DNA from: Acetobacter malorum
Lineage (GTDB): Bacteria > Pseudomonadota > Alphaproteobacteria > Acetobacterales > Acetobacteraceae
Length of the DNA: 49,827 nucleotides
NCBI RefSeq assembly: GCF_001580615.1
Contig: NZ_LHZC01000032.1
Location: forward strand, 1-49,827
Direction: 5' to 3'
How positions within the stretch are numbered: position 1 is the stretch's first letter; every line of letters starts with the position of its first letter. A program made the position numbers and the translations under genes. Below are positions 16,529 through 26,204 of the stretch, one piece after another. The notes below the pieces were generated by a model. The model was given only the letters and a program-made list of their open reading frames with translations. It made no database searches and had not been told where the DNA came from.

Positions 16529-18907
16529 TTACTGAGGCCAGGTCCAGTTGCGGATTTCGGGCATGTCCTCCCCATACTCACACACATAGCGTTCGTGTTC
16601 CGCCAGTTTGTCGCGCACGGCCTGATGCGTATAGGCCGCTTTACTGGCCAGCCGGGGCACCCGCCGGATGACGTTGGCCACAAGGTGGAAACGGTCCAGA
16701 TGGTTACGCACGGTCATGTCAAACGGGGTTGTGGTTGTTCCTTCCTCCCGGAAGCCATGCACGTGGAAATTGGCGGCGTTTTTCCGTTTGTAGATGAGCT
16801 GATGCACCAGTGCCGGATACCCATGGAACGCAAAAATTACCGGCTTGTCTGGCGTGAAGAGCGCATCAAACGTCTCATCCGGCAGGCCGTGCGGATGCTG
16901 CTCCGGTGTTTGCAGCGTCATCAGATCCACCACGTTTACAAAACGAATTTTCACATCCGGCAGGTATTGATTAAGCAGGCTGACAGCGGCGAGGGCCTCC
17001 AGTGTCGGCACATCCCCCGCGCTGGCGATAACGACGTCTGGCTCGCTCCCTTTGTCATTACTGGCCCATTCCCACATGCCTATGCCCTGCTGGCAGTGGG
17101 TGAGGGCATCATCCATGCTAAGCCACTGCAATTCCGGCTGCTTGCCCGCAACAATCACGTTGATGCGGTCCCGGCTGCGCAGGCAGTGGTCGGCCACGCA
17201 CAGCAGCGTGTTGGCATCCGGCGGCAGATAGATGCGTACGGTCTCGGCTTTCTTGTTCACCATATGGTTCAGAAAACCGGGGTCCTGATGGCTGAACCCA
17301 TTATGGTCCTGCCGCCAGACATGGGATGTGAGCAGATAGTTCAGTGAGGCGATGGGCCGCCGCCAGTCGGTTTCCCGCGAGGTTTTCAGCCATTTGGCGT
17401 GCTGGTTCACCATGGAATCAATAATGTGGATGAAGGCCTCATAGCAGGACAGAAAGCCGTGGCGGCCTGTGAGCAGATAGCCTTCCAGCCAGCCCTGACA
17501 GGTGTGTTCGCTGAGAATTTCCATCACATGGCCGTCTTTAGCCAGATGATCGTCATACGGCTCGGTTTCCGCATTCCATGCGCGGTTGGTGACATCCAGA
17601 ACGGCGTTCAGGCGGTTGGAATTGTTTTCATCCGGGGCCAGCACACGGAAGTTCCGTTTGTCCAGATTGGCCGCCATGACGTCTTTTAGCCAGTCACCCA
17701 GCACGCGGGTTGATTCCGCCTCGGTCTTACCGGGTGCGGTTATAGCGACGGCATGGGCGCGGAAATCCGGCAGGCGAAGGGGGCGGAGCAGCGCGCCACC
17801 ATTGGCGTAAGGACTAGCACTCATCCGCTTTTCAGCGGGAGGGGTGAGAGCGGCAATCTCTTCTTTCAGACTGCCATTTTCATCAAACAGCTCTTCCGGC
17901 TTATAGGACTTCATCCACTCTTCAAGAATGGCGAGGTGGCCGGGTTTTTCCATATGATCGACCGGCACCTGATGCGCCCGCCAGAACCCTTCCGTGCGCA
18001 GGCCATCCACAGTTTTGGGGCAGGTCCAACCCTTGGGGCTGCGGAGGACAATCATCGGCCATGTGGGGCGCTGGGTGTCGTCCTTGCCGTTACGAGCGGC
18101 AGTCTGAATGGCGGTAATGCGGGCAAAGGCCTCGTCCATGGCTTTTGCCATAGCCTGATGCATGGGGGCCGGGTCATGCCCTTCCACAAAAATGGGCTCG
18201 TAGCCGCAGCCTTTCAGGAAATCACGCAGCTCATGCTTGGGGATGCGCGCCAGAACGGTGGGGTTGGCGATCTTGTAGCCATTCAGATGCAGGATGGGGA
18301 GCACGGCCCCGTCTGTTTTGGGATCGAGAAACTTGTTGGAATGCCATGAGGTGGCGAGTGGCCCGGTTTCCGCCTCGCCATCCCCCACTACGCAGGCGAC
18401 CACAAGGTCCGGGTGGTCAAACACCGCGCCATAGGCGTGGGAGAGGGAATAGCCCAGTTCACCGCCTTCATGAATGGAGCCGGGCGTGGTGGCGGCGGCA
18501 TGGCTGGGGATGCCACCGGGGAAGGAGAACTGACGGAAGAGGCGCGTCATGCCCTCCTCATCCTGCGTCACGTCCGGGAAGTATTCCGTGTAGGTGCCTT
18601 CCATCCATGTGGAGGCAATCAGTCCCGGTGCCCCGTGGCCGGGACCGGCAACAAACAGGATATCCTGCCCCTGTGCCCGAATAATACGGTTGAGGTGCAG
18701 CCAGATGAAATTCAGCCCCGGCGTGGTGCCCCAGTGGCCCAGAAGACGCTTTTTGATGTGCTCCAGCTTGAGCGGTTCCCGCAGCAGGGCGTTACGCAGC
18801 AGATAGATCTGACCAATGGAAAGGTAATTGGCGGCGTGCCACCATTTGTTGAACAGATCCAGCTCTTCGGCTGAAAGCGGGCCGGGGTTTGGGGCGGTGC
18901 TGGTCAT
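16529..18907 (-). CDS. xfp: Phosphoketolase (xylulose-5-P/fructose-6-P)
   Basis: 792-aa thiamine diphosphate enzyme cleaving xylulose 5-phosphate (and/or fructose 6-phosphate) with phosphate to acetyl phosphate plus glyceraldehyde 3-phosphate or erythrose 4-phosphate. Full family length. Visible hallmarks are GPGHGAPG near residue 85, [20 protein letters not shown] (diphosphate/Mg site) and the HQDPGF segment. In acetic acid bacteria it opens a route from the pentose phosphate cycle to acetate. No acetate kinase or transacetylase gene lies beside it. It stands as a single gene; the plus-strand frames across it are shadows. Confidence 0.96.
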   Translation of the reverse strand: MTSTAPNPGPLSAEELDLFNKWWHAANYLSIGQIYLLRNALLREPLKLEHIKKRLLGHWGTTPGLNFIWLHLNRIIRAQGQDILFVAGPGHGAPGLIASTWMEGTYTEYFPDVTQDEEGMTRLFRQFSFPGGIPSHAAATTPGSIHEGGELGYSLSHAYGAVFDHPDLVVACVVGDGEAETGPLATSWHSNKFLDPKTDGAVLPILHLNGYKIANPTVLARIPKHELRDFLKGCGYEPIFVEGHDPAPMHQAMAKAMDEAFARITAIQTAARNGKDDTQRPTWPMIVLRSPKGWTCPKTVDGLRTEGFWRAHQVPVDHMEKPGHLAILEEWMKSYKPEELFDENGSLKEEIAALTPPAEKRMSASPYANGGALLRPLRLPDFRAHAVAITAPGKTEAESTRVLGDWLKDVMAANLDKRNFRVLAPDENNSNRLNAVLDVTNRAWNAETEPYDDHLAKDGHVMEILSEHTCQGWLEGYLLTGRHGFLSCYEAFIHIIDSMVNQHAKWLKTSRETDWRRPIASLNYLLTSHVWRQDHNGFSHQDPGFLNHMVNKKAETVRIYLPPDANTLLCVADHCLRSRDRINVIVAGKQPELQWLSMDDALTHCQQGIGMWEWASNDKGSEPDVVIASAGDVPTLEALAAVSLLNQYLPDVKIRFVNVVDLMTLQTPEQHPHGLPDETFDALFTPDKPVIFAFHGYPALVHQLIYKRKNAANFHVHGFREEGTTTTPFDMTVRNHLDRFHLVANVIRRVPRLASKAAYTHQAVRDKLAEHERYVCEYGEDMPEIRNWTWPQ

Positions 18908-19079
18908 GGTGGTCCTTCCGGGTAAAGGGCAGCATATGGGGCACGGTCTCTGGCTACGATGCGTGGCTGAGGAGCGTATCGGCGTGCAAAAGCATAGACC
19001 ACAAACGTCCGGAAAGGGGGACAGTTCGAGTATGACTGAGGGTAAGTCTGATCATAACACTGCTTGGGAATACATCGTG

Positions 19080-19187
19080 GCAAAGGTATAATGAAATAAG
19101 TTCTAAAAAATTAAACTTAAAAATAACATTTTGAAATAAAATAAAAAAACAAAATTTAACTATAAATATTTTTTATATATTATATAT
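19080..19187. other. A/T-rich tract after the HEPN gene
   Basis: About 108 bases made almost entirely of A and T, with runs such as AATAAAAAAAC and TATATATTATATATC. No gene or hairpin of note. It marks one edge of the foreign-looking HEPN gene against the phosphoketolase promoter side. Confidence 0.6.
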
Positions 19188-20099
19188 CTATACTGATATT
19201 TTCCATGAGTTGGCAAGAAACAAAAGATTAGTGGCAGTTAAATGTAGAGCGTAAGAAGCCATGTATAAAATAGGTTCAGGAGTATTTGGCGCTTCACCAT
19301 GGCCGCCAATTGCATTTCTCAGGTCTGGTACACCTGTTTTCAACATTGCTACAAAAGCGTTAAATCCTTTGTCTGCACCGTCCTGAAACAAGCCCTCATT
19401 TCTTAGAGTTGTTACTAAATCAGACGCTCGGACACCCGCTGGATAAGACCATCCCTTATCATCACAGATGGCTTTCATCATAGATTCAAACGAGCGGCCA
19501 CACGCTATTATACAATCTTTTACATTATGATTTTTGTAATGCTCATGAGCAAGTCGATAGTCGGCATCCGATTTATGAAATAGAGGATTAGATAAAAAAG
19601 ACAAGGTAGGGATGATCACTTCCCTATGTATTAAATGGTTATCTATTCTAATAATTTTATTGCTTTCATATTGGTATCCAAATCCACATTCTATAAATCT
19701 TTGATTGAGTTCGCTAATTGATTCTTCTTTTGTTTTCTTTTGGTATATTTCTTTTCTTTTTCCATTTGCTTTTATAAAAATCATCTCACAATAATCTAAA
19801 AAATTAGAAACAGTAAAATCGGGGGAAGAAATAATTTTTTCAATATGTTCTTTTGGATTGAGTTTTTTACTCGTTGGTATTGCCCATTCTCTTAGAATAA
19901 AGTTTTCGAAATCTTTCCAAGCAGCTTTAGATGATTTACCTGAAAAATTATCAAGTTGAAGGCTTATGCCATTTCCAAACATATCTTCTGAAATATACAT
20001 TACTTGTATTTTTAATTTTTCTGGAATCTTATCGTAACAATATAGATCTTTTGGATCATTGACTTTGTTTCTTCTGGAATAAATATCTGGAACTGACAC
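19188..20099 (-). CDS. AbiJ-like protein with C-terminal HEPN domain
   Basis: 303 aa from a GTG start (GTG TCA GTT). The C-terminal third is an all-helical domain with LAHEHYKNHNVKDCIIACGRSFESMMKAI and a likely HEPN ribonuclease site RNAIGGH (R261, H267). The N-terminal part resembles the AbiJ N-terminal/STM4504-type region. Such proteins are associated with abortive phage defence through RNA cleavage. The gene is markedly AT-rich beside GC-rich neighbours, and is followed by about 100 bases of nearly pure A/T, signs of transfer. It lies directly after hpnG in the same direction but with its own AT-rich upstream region. Function as defence is inference. Confidence 0.7.
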   Translation of the reverse strand: MSVPDIYSRRNKVNDPKDLYCYDKIPEKLKIQVMYISEDMFGNGISLQLDNFSGKSSKAAWKDFENFILREWAIPTSKKLNPKEHIEKIISSPDFTVSNFLDYCEMIFIKANGKRKEIYQKKTKEESISELNQRFIECGFGYQYESNKIIRIDNHLIHREVIIPTLSFLSNPLFHKSDADYRLAHEHYKNHNVKDCIIACGRSFESMMKAICDDKGWSYPAGVRASDLVTTLRNEGLFQDGADKGFNAFVAMLKTGVPDLRNAIGGHGEAPNTPEPILYMASYALHLTATNLLFLANSWKISV

Positions 20100-20225
20100 A
20101 ATTTTTCCAATCTTTATAGATTGTATAATCAGAATTTTGAGTATTTTTTAGGTGGTAAGTCTCTCTAGAAAATTACCTTTCAAAAGTAGGAGACAACAAG
20201 TGGTGTGAATGCATGATACATATGG

Positions 20226-20930
20226 TCACCCCGCAAACCGGGCAAAAGCCGGGCGGGTGCGCTGCTGTTCCAGAAAGGTCAGCATGGCGGTGCGGGCGCG
20301 GCCGGCGTCTTTGCCAAGGCCGATCAGACCGGAAATCTGGCCGGGGTGACGCAGGAGAGAGCCGAGTAGCGCCTTGATATTCAGGCCGCCATCCGGGGAG
20401 AGGACGGTGCCTGCAACCGGAGGCAGGGAGCGGCTCGCCGGGTCACACACCACGCGCAGGACGGCAAACGGTAAACCGGCCTCTTCCGCAGCGCGGGCCA
20501 GAAAGCCGCTTTCCATATCTAGTGATGCACACTGGCTTGTTGCAAACAGATGCGCTTTTTCGACAGCATCCAGCACAACGGTATCGCTATGCAGCAGGGC
20601 GTTGCCCAGCACACCCGGCTGGCCTGCCCCCAGAATGTGGCGCAGCGTCGGGTCACACGCATAGGATGCGCCCCATGCCATGACGCGTTCTGGCAGGATG
20701 AGCGTGCCGGGGGGCAATGCCGGGTCCAGCCCGGCGGCCAGACCGAAGGAGAGGAGGCAGTCTGCCCCACAGGCGGCCAGTCGGGCGGCTTCACGCTGTG
20801 CACCGGTGCGGGTGGCCCCGCTGGCGGCAATGGCGGCATGCGGGAAGACGTGCCGGATCAGCTTCGCTTCGGCTTTCAGGCCAACAAGAATGCCTGGGCG
20901 GCTGGGGGAAGGCTGTGTGGTGTTCGTCAT
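20226..20930 (-). CDS. hpnG: HpnG, adenosylhopane nucleosidase
   Basis: 234-aa nucleoside phosphorylase-like protein. HpnG removes adenine from adenosylhopane on the way to bacteriohopanetetrol-type lipids. The family pattern is visible: ILVGLKAEAKLIR at the start, LLSFGLAAGLDPALPPG, and SLDMESGFLARAAEEAGLPFAVLRVVCDPA near the substrate site. Starts 3 bases after the shc stop, so it is co-translated. It is the last hopanoid gene of the operon here; hpnH, whose product forms adenosylhopane, is not next to it. Confidence 0.93.
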   Translation of the reverse strand: MTNTTQPSPSRPGILVGLKAEAKLIRHVFPHAAIAASGATRTGAQREAARLAACGADCLLSFGLAAGLDPALPPGTLILPERVMAWGASYACDPTLRHILGAGQPGVLGNALLHSDTVVLDAVEKAHLFATSQCASLDMESGFLARAAEEAGLPFAVLRVVCDPASRSLPPVAGTVLSPDGGLNIKALLGSLLRHPGQISGLIGLGKDAGRARTAMLTFLEQQRTRPAFARFAG

Positions 20931-20933
20931 GTT

Positions 20934-22904
20934 TCAGAACCCAAAAGCGACGCGGCGCGTGTTGCTGCTTTCCAGATTGCGGTAGCGCGCCACCGCCATC
21001 AGCGGGAAGAACTGCTTGTAACCGTGGTAGCGGAGGTAAAACACTTTGGGGAAACCGACAGCGTTATACGGGTCCTCGTGCCATTCCCCGTTTTCATCCT
21101 GCTGAGCCGCCAGCCAGCTGATACCGCGTGTAACAGCCGGGTCATCCCGTCGGCCAGCGGCCATCAGGCCCAGAACAGCCCATGCGGTTTGAGAGGGCAG
21201 GCTTTCCCCGTAGGTGCCATGGCTGCCGCCTTCATAAGATTCGCAGCCCTCGCCCCAGCCGCCGTCAGGGCGCTGGACGGAGCGCAGCCATTCCACAGCT
21301 TTCACCACAGCCGGGTCATCATGCGAGACACCAGCGGCGTTGAATGCGCACAGAGCGGACCATGTACCGTAAATGTAGTTTGTGCCCCAGCGGCCAAACC
21401 ATGATCCGTCTTCTTCCTGCTCTTTGCGCAGGTAGGTCAGGGCGCGTTCCATGACCGGGCGATCTTCCCCATGGCCCAGCTGGGCAAGGAAGGAGATGCA
21501 GCGGGCCGTTACATCCGCAGTCGGCGGGTCCAGCAGAGCGCCGTGGTCCGAGAAGGGAATGTGGTTCAGCAGTTCTTTGCTGTTATCAATATCAAAGGCA
21601 CCCCAACCGCCATCGCGGCTTTGCATGCCAATGATCCATTGGCGGGCGCGTTCGATGGACTCGGCGTTGGCCGGGTCACCCTCACGGTGGAGCAGCATAC
21701 CGACCACTGCGGTATCATCCACGTCCGGATAATAGTCGTTCCCATACTGGAAGGCCCAGCCACCGGGGGCAACGTTCGGGTTGTTAACAGCCCAGTCGCC
21801 TTTAACGTCCAGAATCTGCTTGTCCCGCAGCCATTTGCTGGCCTTGCGCAGCTCCGTCAGCGTTTTTTCCGGGGCAATTCCTTTGGGGCCGGAGGCGGCC
21901 TCAAGCATGGCATGGCCGGATAGCCCGGTGTCCCAGATGGGTGAGACGCAGGGCTGGCAATAGACTTCATCATCCTTATGGACCAGCAGGCCCTGCACGG
22001 CTTCCCATGCGGTGACAGCGCGTGGGTCACTGTCCGGCACGCCAAGGGCGCGGTACATCATGACCACATTGGCCATGGCCGGATAAATGGCACCCAGACC
22101 ATCCTTGCCGTTCAGGCGCGGTTCAATGAAATCAATGGCCGCCTTGATGGCTTTCTCATGCGTTTTGGAGGGAATGAGGCCAAGGGTAGGGCGCAGAACG
22201 CTATCCAGCCCTTTGAACACGCGGCCCCACACGGAGCGGTACGGGCCACGAATCCAGTCCGTCACGCGCTCTGGCGGGGTGACGAACAGTTCACGCACAT
22301 GGATCTGGCGCGGATTGATGGCAATGGGCCGCAGGGCCGCCAGCACCAGCATGGGGGCGATCACCGCGCGGGACCAGTAGGACATGTTCCAGATGGAGAA
22401 GAAGGCCTTGCGCGGCAGGAGCATCAGCTCCACCGGCATGACCGGCGTGGCGCGCCAAGGTACATCCCCAAACAGGGCCAGCTGGATACGGGTGAACACA
22501 TTGGTGCGCTCGGCCCCGCCGTGATCCAGAATAGCTTCCCGCGCACGGCGCATGTGGGGGGCGTTGATATCCTCCCCGGTGGCTTTCAGAGCAAAATAGG
22601 CTTTGACGGAGGAGGACAGGTTAAACCCGCCGTTATGATACAGCGCCCAGCCGCCATGCTCAGCGCTTTGCGTCCGGCGCAGATAGACCGCAATCTTCTG
22701 CTCAAGCGCCTCATCAATCCGGTTCAGATAATGTTCCAGCAGGATGTATTCCGCCGGAATGCTGGCGTCGGCTTCCAGCTCATACACCCAGTGTCCGTCC
22801 GCCTGCTGGCGTTGCCCCAGAGCGGCATGAGCATTTTGAACCACACGATCCAGATCCTCACCGGAAAGCGGGGTCTTAGGATGTGCGCTGCCATCAGCGG
22901 CCAT
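20934..22904 (-). CDS. shc: Squalene-hopene cyclase
   Basis: 656-aa monotopic membrane enzyme that cyclises squalene to hopene (and hopanol). The protonating DxDD motif is in DVDDTAVVGML, and several QW repeats are seen, such as QSRDGGWGAFD, QRPDGGWGEGCESY and EDGSWFGRWG. Length is normal. Called hpnF in hopanoid nomenclature. It lies between hpnE and hpnG with short gaps (30 and 3 bases), all minus strand. Hopanoids stabilise membranes of acetic acid bacteria against ethanol and acid. Confidence 0.97.
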   Translation of the reverse strand: MAADGSAHPKTPLSGEDLDRVVQNAHAALGQRQQADGHWVYELEADASIPAEYILLEHYLNRIDEALEQKIAVYLRRTQSAEHGGWALYHNGGFNLSSSVKAYFALKATGEDINAPHMRRAREAILDHGGAERTNVFTRIQLALFGDVPWRATPVMPVELMLLPRKAFFSIWNMSYWSRAVIAPMLVLAALRPIAINPRQIHVRELFVTPPERVTDWIRGPYRSVWGRVFKGLDSVLRPTLGLIPSKTHEKAIKAAIDFIEPRLNGKDGLGAIYPAMANVVMMYRALGVPDSDPRAVTAWEAVQGLLVHKDDEVYCQPCVSPIWDTGLSGHAMLEAASGPKGIAPEKTLTELRKASKWLRDKQILDVKGDWAVNNPNVAPGGWAFQYGNDYYPDVDDTAVVGMLLHREGDPANAESIERARQWIIGMQSRDGGWGAFDIDNSKELLNHIPFSDHGALLDPPTADVTARCISFLAQLGHGEDRPVMERALTYLRKEQEEDGSWFGRWGTNYIYGTWSALCAFNAAGVSHDDPAVVKAVEWLRSVQRPDGGWGEGCESYEGGSHGTYGESLPSQTAWAVLGLMAAGRRDDPAVTRGISWLAAQQDENGEWHEDPYNAVGFPKVFYLRYHGYKQFFPLMAVARYRNLESSNTRRVAFGF

Positions 22905-22934
22905 GGGGTGTTCCTTGTTTCTGGCGTCTTGTTT

Positions 22935-24233
22935 TTATGAAGGGCGACGCAGGCCGAGCGTGTGTACGGCTTTCACGCCTGATCTCATTGCGCCTTCAAG
23001 TGTGGCGGGGAGTCCGGTTGCCGTCCAGTCCCCGGCCAGAGCGAGGTTGACCAGTTGCGTTGCCGCACCGGGGCGCAGGCGGTTCTGCTCCGGTGTTGCG
23101 GCAAAGGTCGCGCGTTTCTCCCACACCACGCGCTGATGCGGCGGCGTGGCGGGCAGCGGCTCTTTGAGAACCGGGTCACACGCGCGGCGCACGTCATGCC
23201 AGATGGCGCGGGCCAGATCATCCGGGTCCTGCTCCGCAAAACGGTTGGCGGCGCTAACGGTGACGGAGAGGATATCGCCGCGCAGGAACACCCATTCTGC
23301 AATACTGCCGACCAGCCCCATAAACCGCGCACGGGCGAAGGAGCCCAGCGCCTGCGGAGCGGCGTCCAGACGGAAGTGCAGGTTCAGAATGCTTTCAAAC
23401 GCGTTGGGGGTCTGAAAGCCGGGCACATGCGGCGTGAGCAGGGTTTCCGCCACCGGGGCAGGGACCGCCAGAACAACGGTGTCTTCTTCCGTCAGCGGGA
23501 TAGCGCCGTCCGGGCCATGCAGGGCGGTCACGCGGCCCCGGCTGACATCCAGCGCGCTGATGCGGCTCTGGGTGCGGACTTCTGCCTGCAGGATGGCCAG
23601 ATGCGCCAGCGCGGGGTCCACCAGCGTTTCAGAAAGCCCGTCTTTGGGGAACCACGGCACGCAGGCCTTCCCACCAAGGGAGAGCGATTCCTTCACCACC
23701 GCGCCAAGCAGGGCAGCACTTCCTGTCTCACAGGAGGTGTTGAGAGCAGAAATAGCGAAGGGTTCCAGCAGGCGGCGGCTGAGGGCACCGGGCAGCAGGC
23801 AGTCGGAAACGTGCTCATTTTCTCCCGCCTGCATCAGCTTTTGCAGGCTGCGCAGTTCCACCACCCGCATGTCCGGCACACGCCGATGCGGCTGGAACAC
23901 CCACCAGGGCATCCGCCCGCGGGAGAGGTCCAGCGTCCAGCGTGCACCTTCCGCCAGATCAACAAACGGGAAGATGGGGATGCCGGGGCCGGTTAGCGTA
24001 TCGGTGCCGCCCGTCATGGCCAGATAGCGGAAGACCGTCTTGTTGGCGGACAGCAGCAGGTGGTTGCCGTTATCAATCCGGCAGCCCAGCTGTTTGTCTT
24101 CATAGGACCGGGCACGGCCCCCACAGGCACGGCCTGCTTCATGCACAATAACGCGGCGGCCTGAGCCAGCCACTTCCACTGCGGCAGCCAGACCAGCCAC
24201 GCCGCCGCCAATAATGTGCACACAGGATGCCAT
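22935..24233 (-). CDS. hpnE: HpnE, hydroxysqualene dehydroxylase
   Basis: 432-aa flavin amine oxidase-like protein. HpnE reduces hydroxysqualene to squalene. The N-terminal FAD motif is VHIIGGGVAGLAAAVEVAGSG followed by GGRARSY; the C-terminal FAD segment is NLALAGDWTATGLPATLEGAMRSG. Located between hpnD (20 bases upstream) and shc, completing the HpnCDE route to squalene. Confidence 0.95.
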   Translation of the reverse strand: MASCVHIIGGGVAGLAAAVEVAGSGRRVIVHEAGRACGGRARSYEDKQLGCRIDNGNHLLLSANKTVFRYLAMTGGTDTLTGPGIPIFPFVDLAEGARWTLDLSRGRMPWWVFQPHRRVPDMRVVELRSLQKLMQAGENEHVSDCLLPGALSRRLLEPFAISALNTSCETGSAALLGAVVKESLSLGGKACVPWFPKDGLSETLVDPALAHLAILQAEVRTQSRISALDVSRGRVTALHGPDGAIPLTEEDTVVLAVPAPVAETLLTPHVPGFQTPNAFESILNLHFRLDAAPQALGSFARARFMGLVGSIAEWVFLRGDILSVTVSAANRFAEQDPDDLARAIWHDVRRACDPVLKEPLPATPPHQRVVWEKRATFAATPEQNRLRPGAATQLVNLALAGDWTATGLPATLEGAMRSGVKAVHTLGLRRPS

Positions 24234-24253
24234 GCTGTTGCTCTCTTTCTGGA

Positions 24254-25147
24254 TCAGGGGCGGTAGGAGCGGGTCAGCCAGAACACCTTGTTCAGAGCTG
24301 AGGTTTCCGGGCGCTCATGCAGGGCATCGGCAGACCAGCCGCGCTTGCGCAGGGCGACCAGAACGGCCTCGTAGCTCGCTCCCATGATCCGTGCAGGGAG
24401 CATGGCTTTGGGGCGGCAGGACTGCATGGTGAGGAAGGCTTTCCGGAAATGGTCCAGTGCCCGTACGGAGAGGATGTTGGCCACACCCTGCAGACCGGGG
24501 GCGGAAAGCGCCTTGATGGGGTCATGCGGGACATGGAAGCGGTCCAGCAGGTCACCCGGCAGGTAGAGCCGGCCACGGGCGGCATCTTCTGCAATGTCGC
24601 GCAGGATGTTGGTCAGCTGCAGGGCGCGGCCCAGATGGTAGGCGACTTTGTCGGCGTCTTCTGTGCTGTCCCCAAAAATCCGCACGGACAGGCGGCCTAC
24701 GGCGGAGGCGACGCGGTCACAGTACAGGTCCAGCGTTTTTTCATCGGGGGCGACAATGGTGTTTTCCGCATCCATCATCATGCCGTCGATAATGGCGTGG
24801 AAATCATCCTGCCGCAGCGCGAAGAAATGGATGCAGGCCAGCAGCACACGGTCCAGCGGGTCCTGCGTGGTTCCGTGGTCATACAGGGCCACAATGCGCT
24901 GATGCCAGGCATCCAGAGCGGCTTTGCGCTGCTCCATGGGTTCATACCCGTCGGCAATATCATCCACCACGCGGCAGAAGGCATAAATGGCGTACATGCC
25001 GTAGCGGCGCATGGGGGGGAGGATGCGCATGCCAGCGGCAAAGGACGTAGCGGCCTGTTTTACCGTGCTTTCCACCCATGCCAGATCCGCGGGGTCACAC
25101 CCGAGGGGGGTCGGCTCGTCATGCGTCTGGATGTTTTGAGCTGTCAC
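24254..25147 (-). CDS. hpnD: HpnD, presqualene diphosphate synthase
   Basis: 297-aa member of the squalene/phytoene synthase family. HpnD joins two farnesyl diphosphates to presqualene diphosphate. First Asp-rich motif is VVDDIAD in AFCRVVDDIADGYEP; the second is LRDIAEDAARGRLYLP, both with Mg-binding Asp. FP motif near YGMYAIYAFCR. Distinguished from HpnC by the fuller second motif. Gap to hpnC is 73 bases. Confidence 0.94.
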   Translation of the reverse strand: MTAQNIQTHDEPTPLGCDPADLAWVESTVKQAATSFAAGMRILPPMRRYGMYAIYAFCRVVDDIADGYEPMEQRKAALDAWHQRIVALYDHGTTQDPLDRVLLACIHFFALRQDDFHAIIDGMMMDAENTIVAPDEKTLDLYCDRVASAVGRLSVRIFGDSTEDADKVAYHLGRALQLTNILRDIAEDAARGRLYLPGDLLDRFHVPHDPIKALSAPGLQGVANILSVRALDHFRKAFLTMQSCRPKAMLPARIMGASYEAVLVALRKRGWSADALHERPETSALNKVFWLTRSYRP

Positions 25148-25220
25148 GCGCTTTTCACCTGTTTGTTCATTAAATCGTCATATCCGGCTCTTTTTACAGA
25201 CCTGCGGACATTCTGAAAGC

Positions 25221-26081
25221 TCAGGACCATGCCCGCAGGGCCGCACCGGCTGCATACATGATATCTGTGCGTTTCAGGGCAACGCGTCCGGCCAGTGGGT
25301 CTTCCCGCCGCAGGCGCTGCGTCAGCCGGTGGGCCAGACTGACAATGGCGGCGCATTCCATCCGGAAGCGCCGGTCCCGCACCAGGCCGGGCAGGGCGGA
25401 GGCCTCCCGGTTCAGAGCATCCACACCGTCCAGCAGAGTGTTGAACACCCGGCGGAGGTTGGGCGTGGCGCGGCCAGCCAGCAGGTCATCCTGCGTGGCA
25501 CCAGCCTGTGCCATCAGGTCTGCCGGCATATAGCATCGGTGCAGGCGCTGGAGGTCACCCTGACAGTCTTGCAAATGGTTCAGAATCTGCAGCGACGTGC
25601 AGAGGGCGTCCGAGGCCGCAAAGGTGTGCGGCACTTCCCCGTGCAGATGCAGCAGAAACCGCCCGACCGGGTTCGCGGAATAGCGGCAATAGTGCAGCAG
25701 ATCATCCCACGAGGTGCAGGGCGTGCCACGGGAATCGTCCCGGAAGGCGATCAGCAGGTCTGTTGCGGTTTCAAACGGCACACCTGTTTTCAGGAACGAG
25801 GCGCGCAGTTTGGCGGCACTCATGGCGTCCGCGCGGGGAATGGGGTCGCGCTTGCCCAGAAGCACGCCTTCCATCGCGTCCAGACGGGCAATCTTCTCAT
25901 CCGCGCTCAGCGTCTCGCAGTCTGCGATATCGTCAATCATGCGCGCGTAATCATAATACGCATGCACATGCGGGCGCAGGGCCTTGCTAAGCAGAAGGGA
26001 GCCGACGGGAAAATTCTCGTCAGACGCACCTTTGCCGGAAGAGACATCGTCTCTCCCCCAGACGGAGGCGGTATCAGTCAT
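25221..26081 (-). CDS. hpnC: HpnC, hydroxysqualene synthase
   Basis: 286-aa squalene synthase-like protein that converts presqualene diphosphate to hydroxysqualene. It starts the conserved region with ENFPVGSLLLSKALRPHVHAYYDYARMIDDIAD; the second motif is degenerate, LQILNHLQDCQGDLQR, as usual for HpnC. It is separated from hpnB by 123 bases holding a strong stem-loop, unlike the other tight junctions of the operon. Confidence 0.93.
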   Translation of the reverse strand: MTDTASVWGRDDVSSGKGASDENFPVGSLLLSKALRPHVHAYYDYARMIDDIADCETLSADEKIARLDAMEGVLLGKRDPIPRADAMSAAKLRASFLKTGVPFETATDLLIAFRDDSRGTPCTSWDDLLHYCRYSANPVGRFLLHLHGEVPHTFAASDALCTSLQILNHLQDCQGDLQRLHRCYMPADLMAQAGATQDDLLAGRATPNLRRVFNTLLDGVDALNREASALPGLVRDRRFRMECAAIVSLAHRLTQRLRREDPLAGRVALKRTDIMYAAGAALRAWS

Positions 26082-26137
26082 GTCAGGCTCTGCGATGAGA
26101 AAGAAGGAAGCATAGCCGGAGCTTTACACGCTCTCTC

Positions 26138-26184
26138 CCGGTGTGCCTACTCCCCTCATGGGCAGACAGGGGCCAGCACACCGG
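26138..26184 (-). promoter_or_regulatory. Strong stem-loop between hpnB and hpnC
   Basis: CCGGTGTGC (26138-26146) pairs perfectly with GCACACCGG (26176-26184), and inside it CCCCT (26152-26156) pairs with AGGGG (26168-26172). There is no T-run, so it is not a typical terminator. It may protect or process the hpn message, or tune expression of the downstream squalene genes. Confidence 0.5.
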
Positions 26185-26204
26185 ATAGGCGCAAGGCCGG
26201 GTTT

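Noticed and set aside
21978..22940. 320-aa plus-strand frame over shc
   Set aside because: His/Gly-rich antisense shadow of squalene-hopene cyclase.
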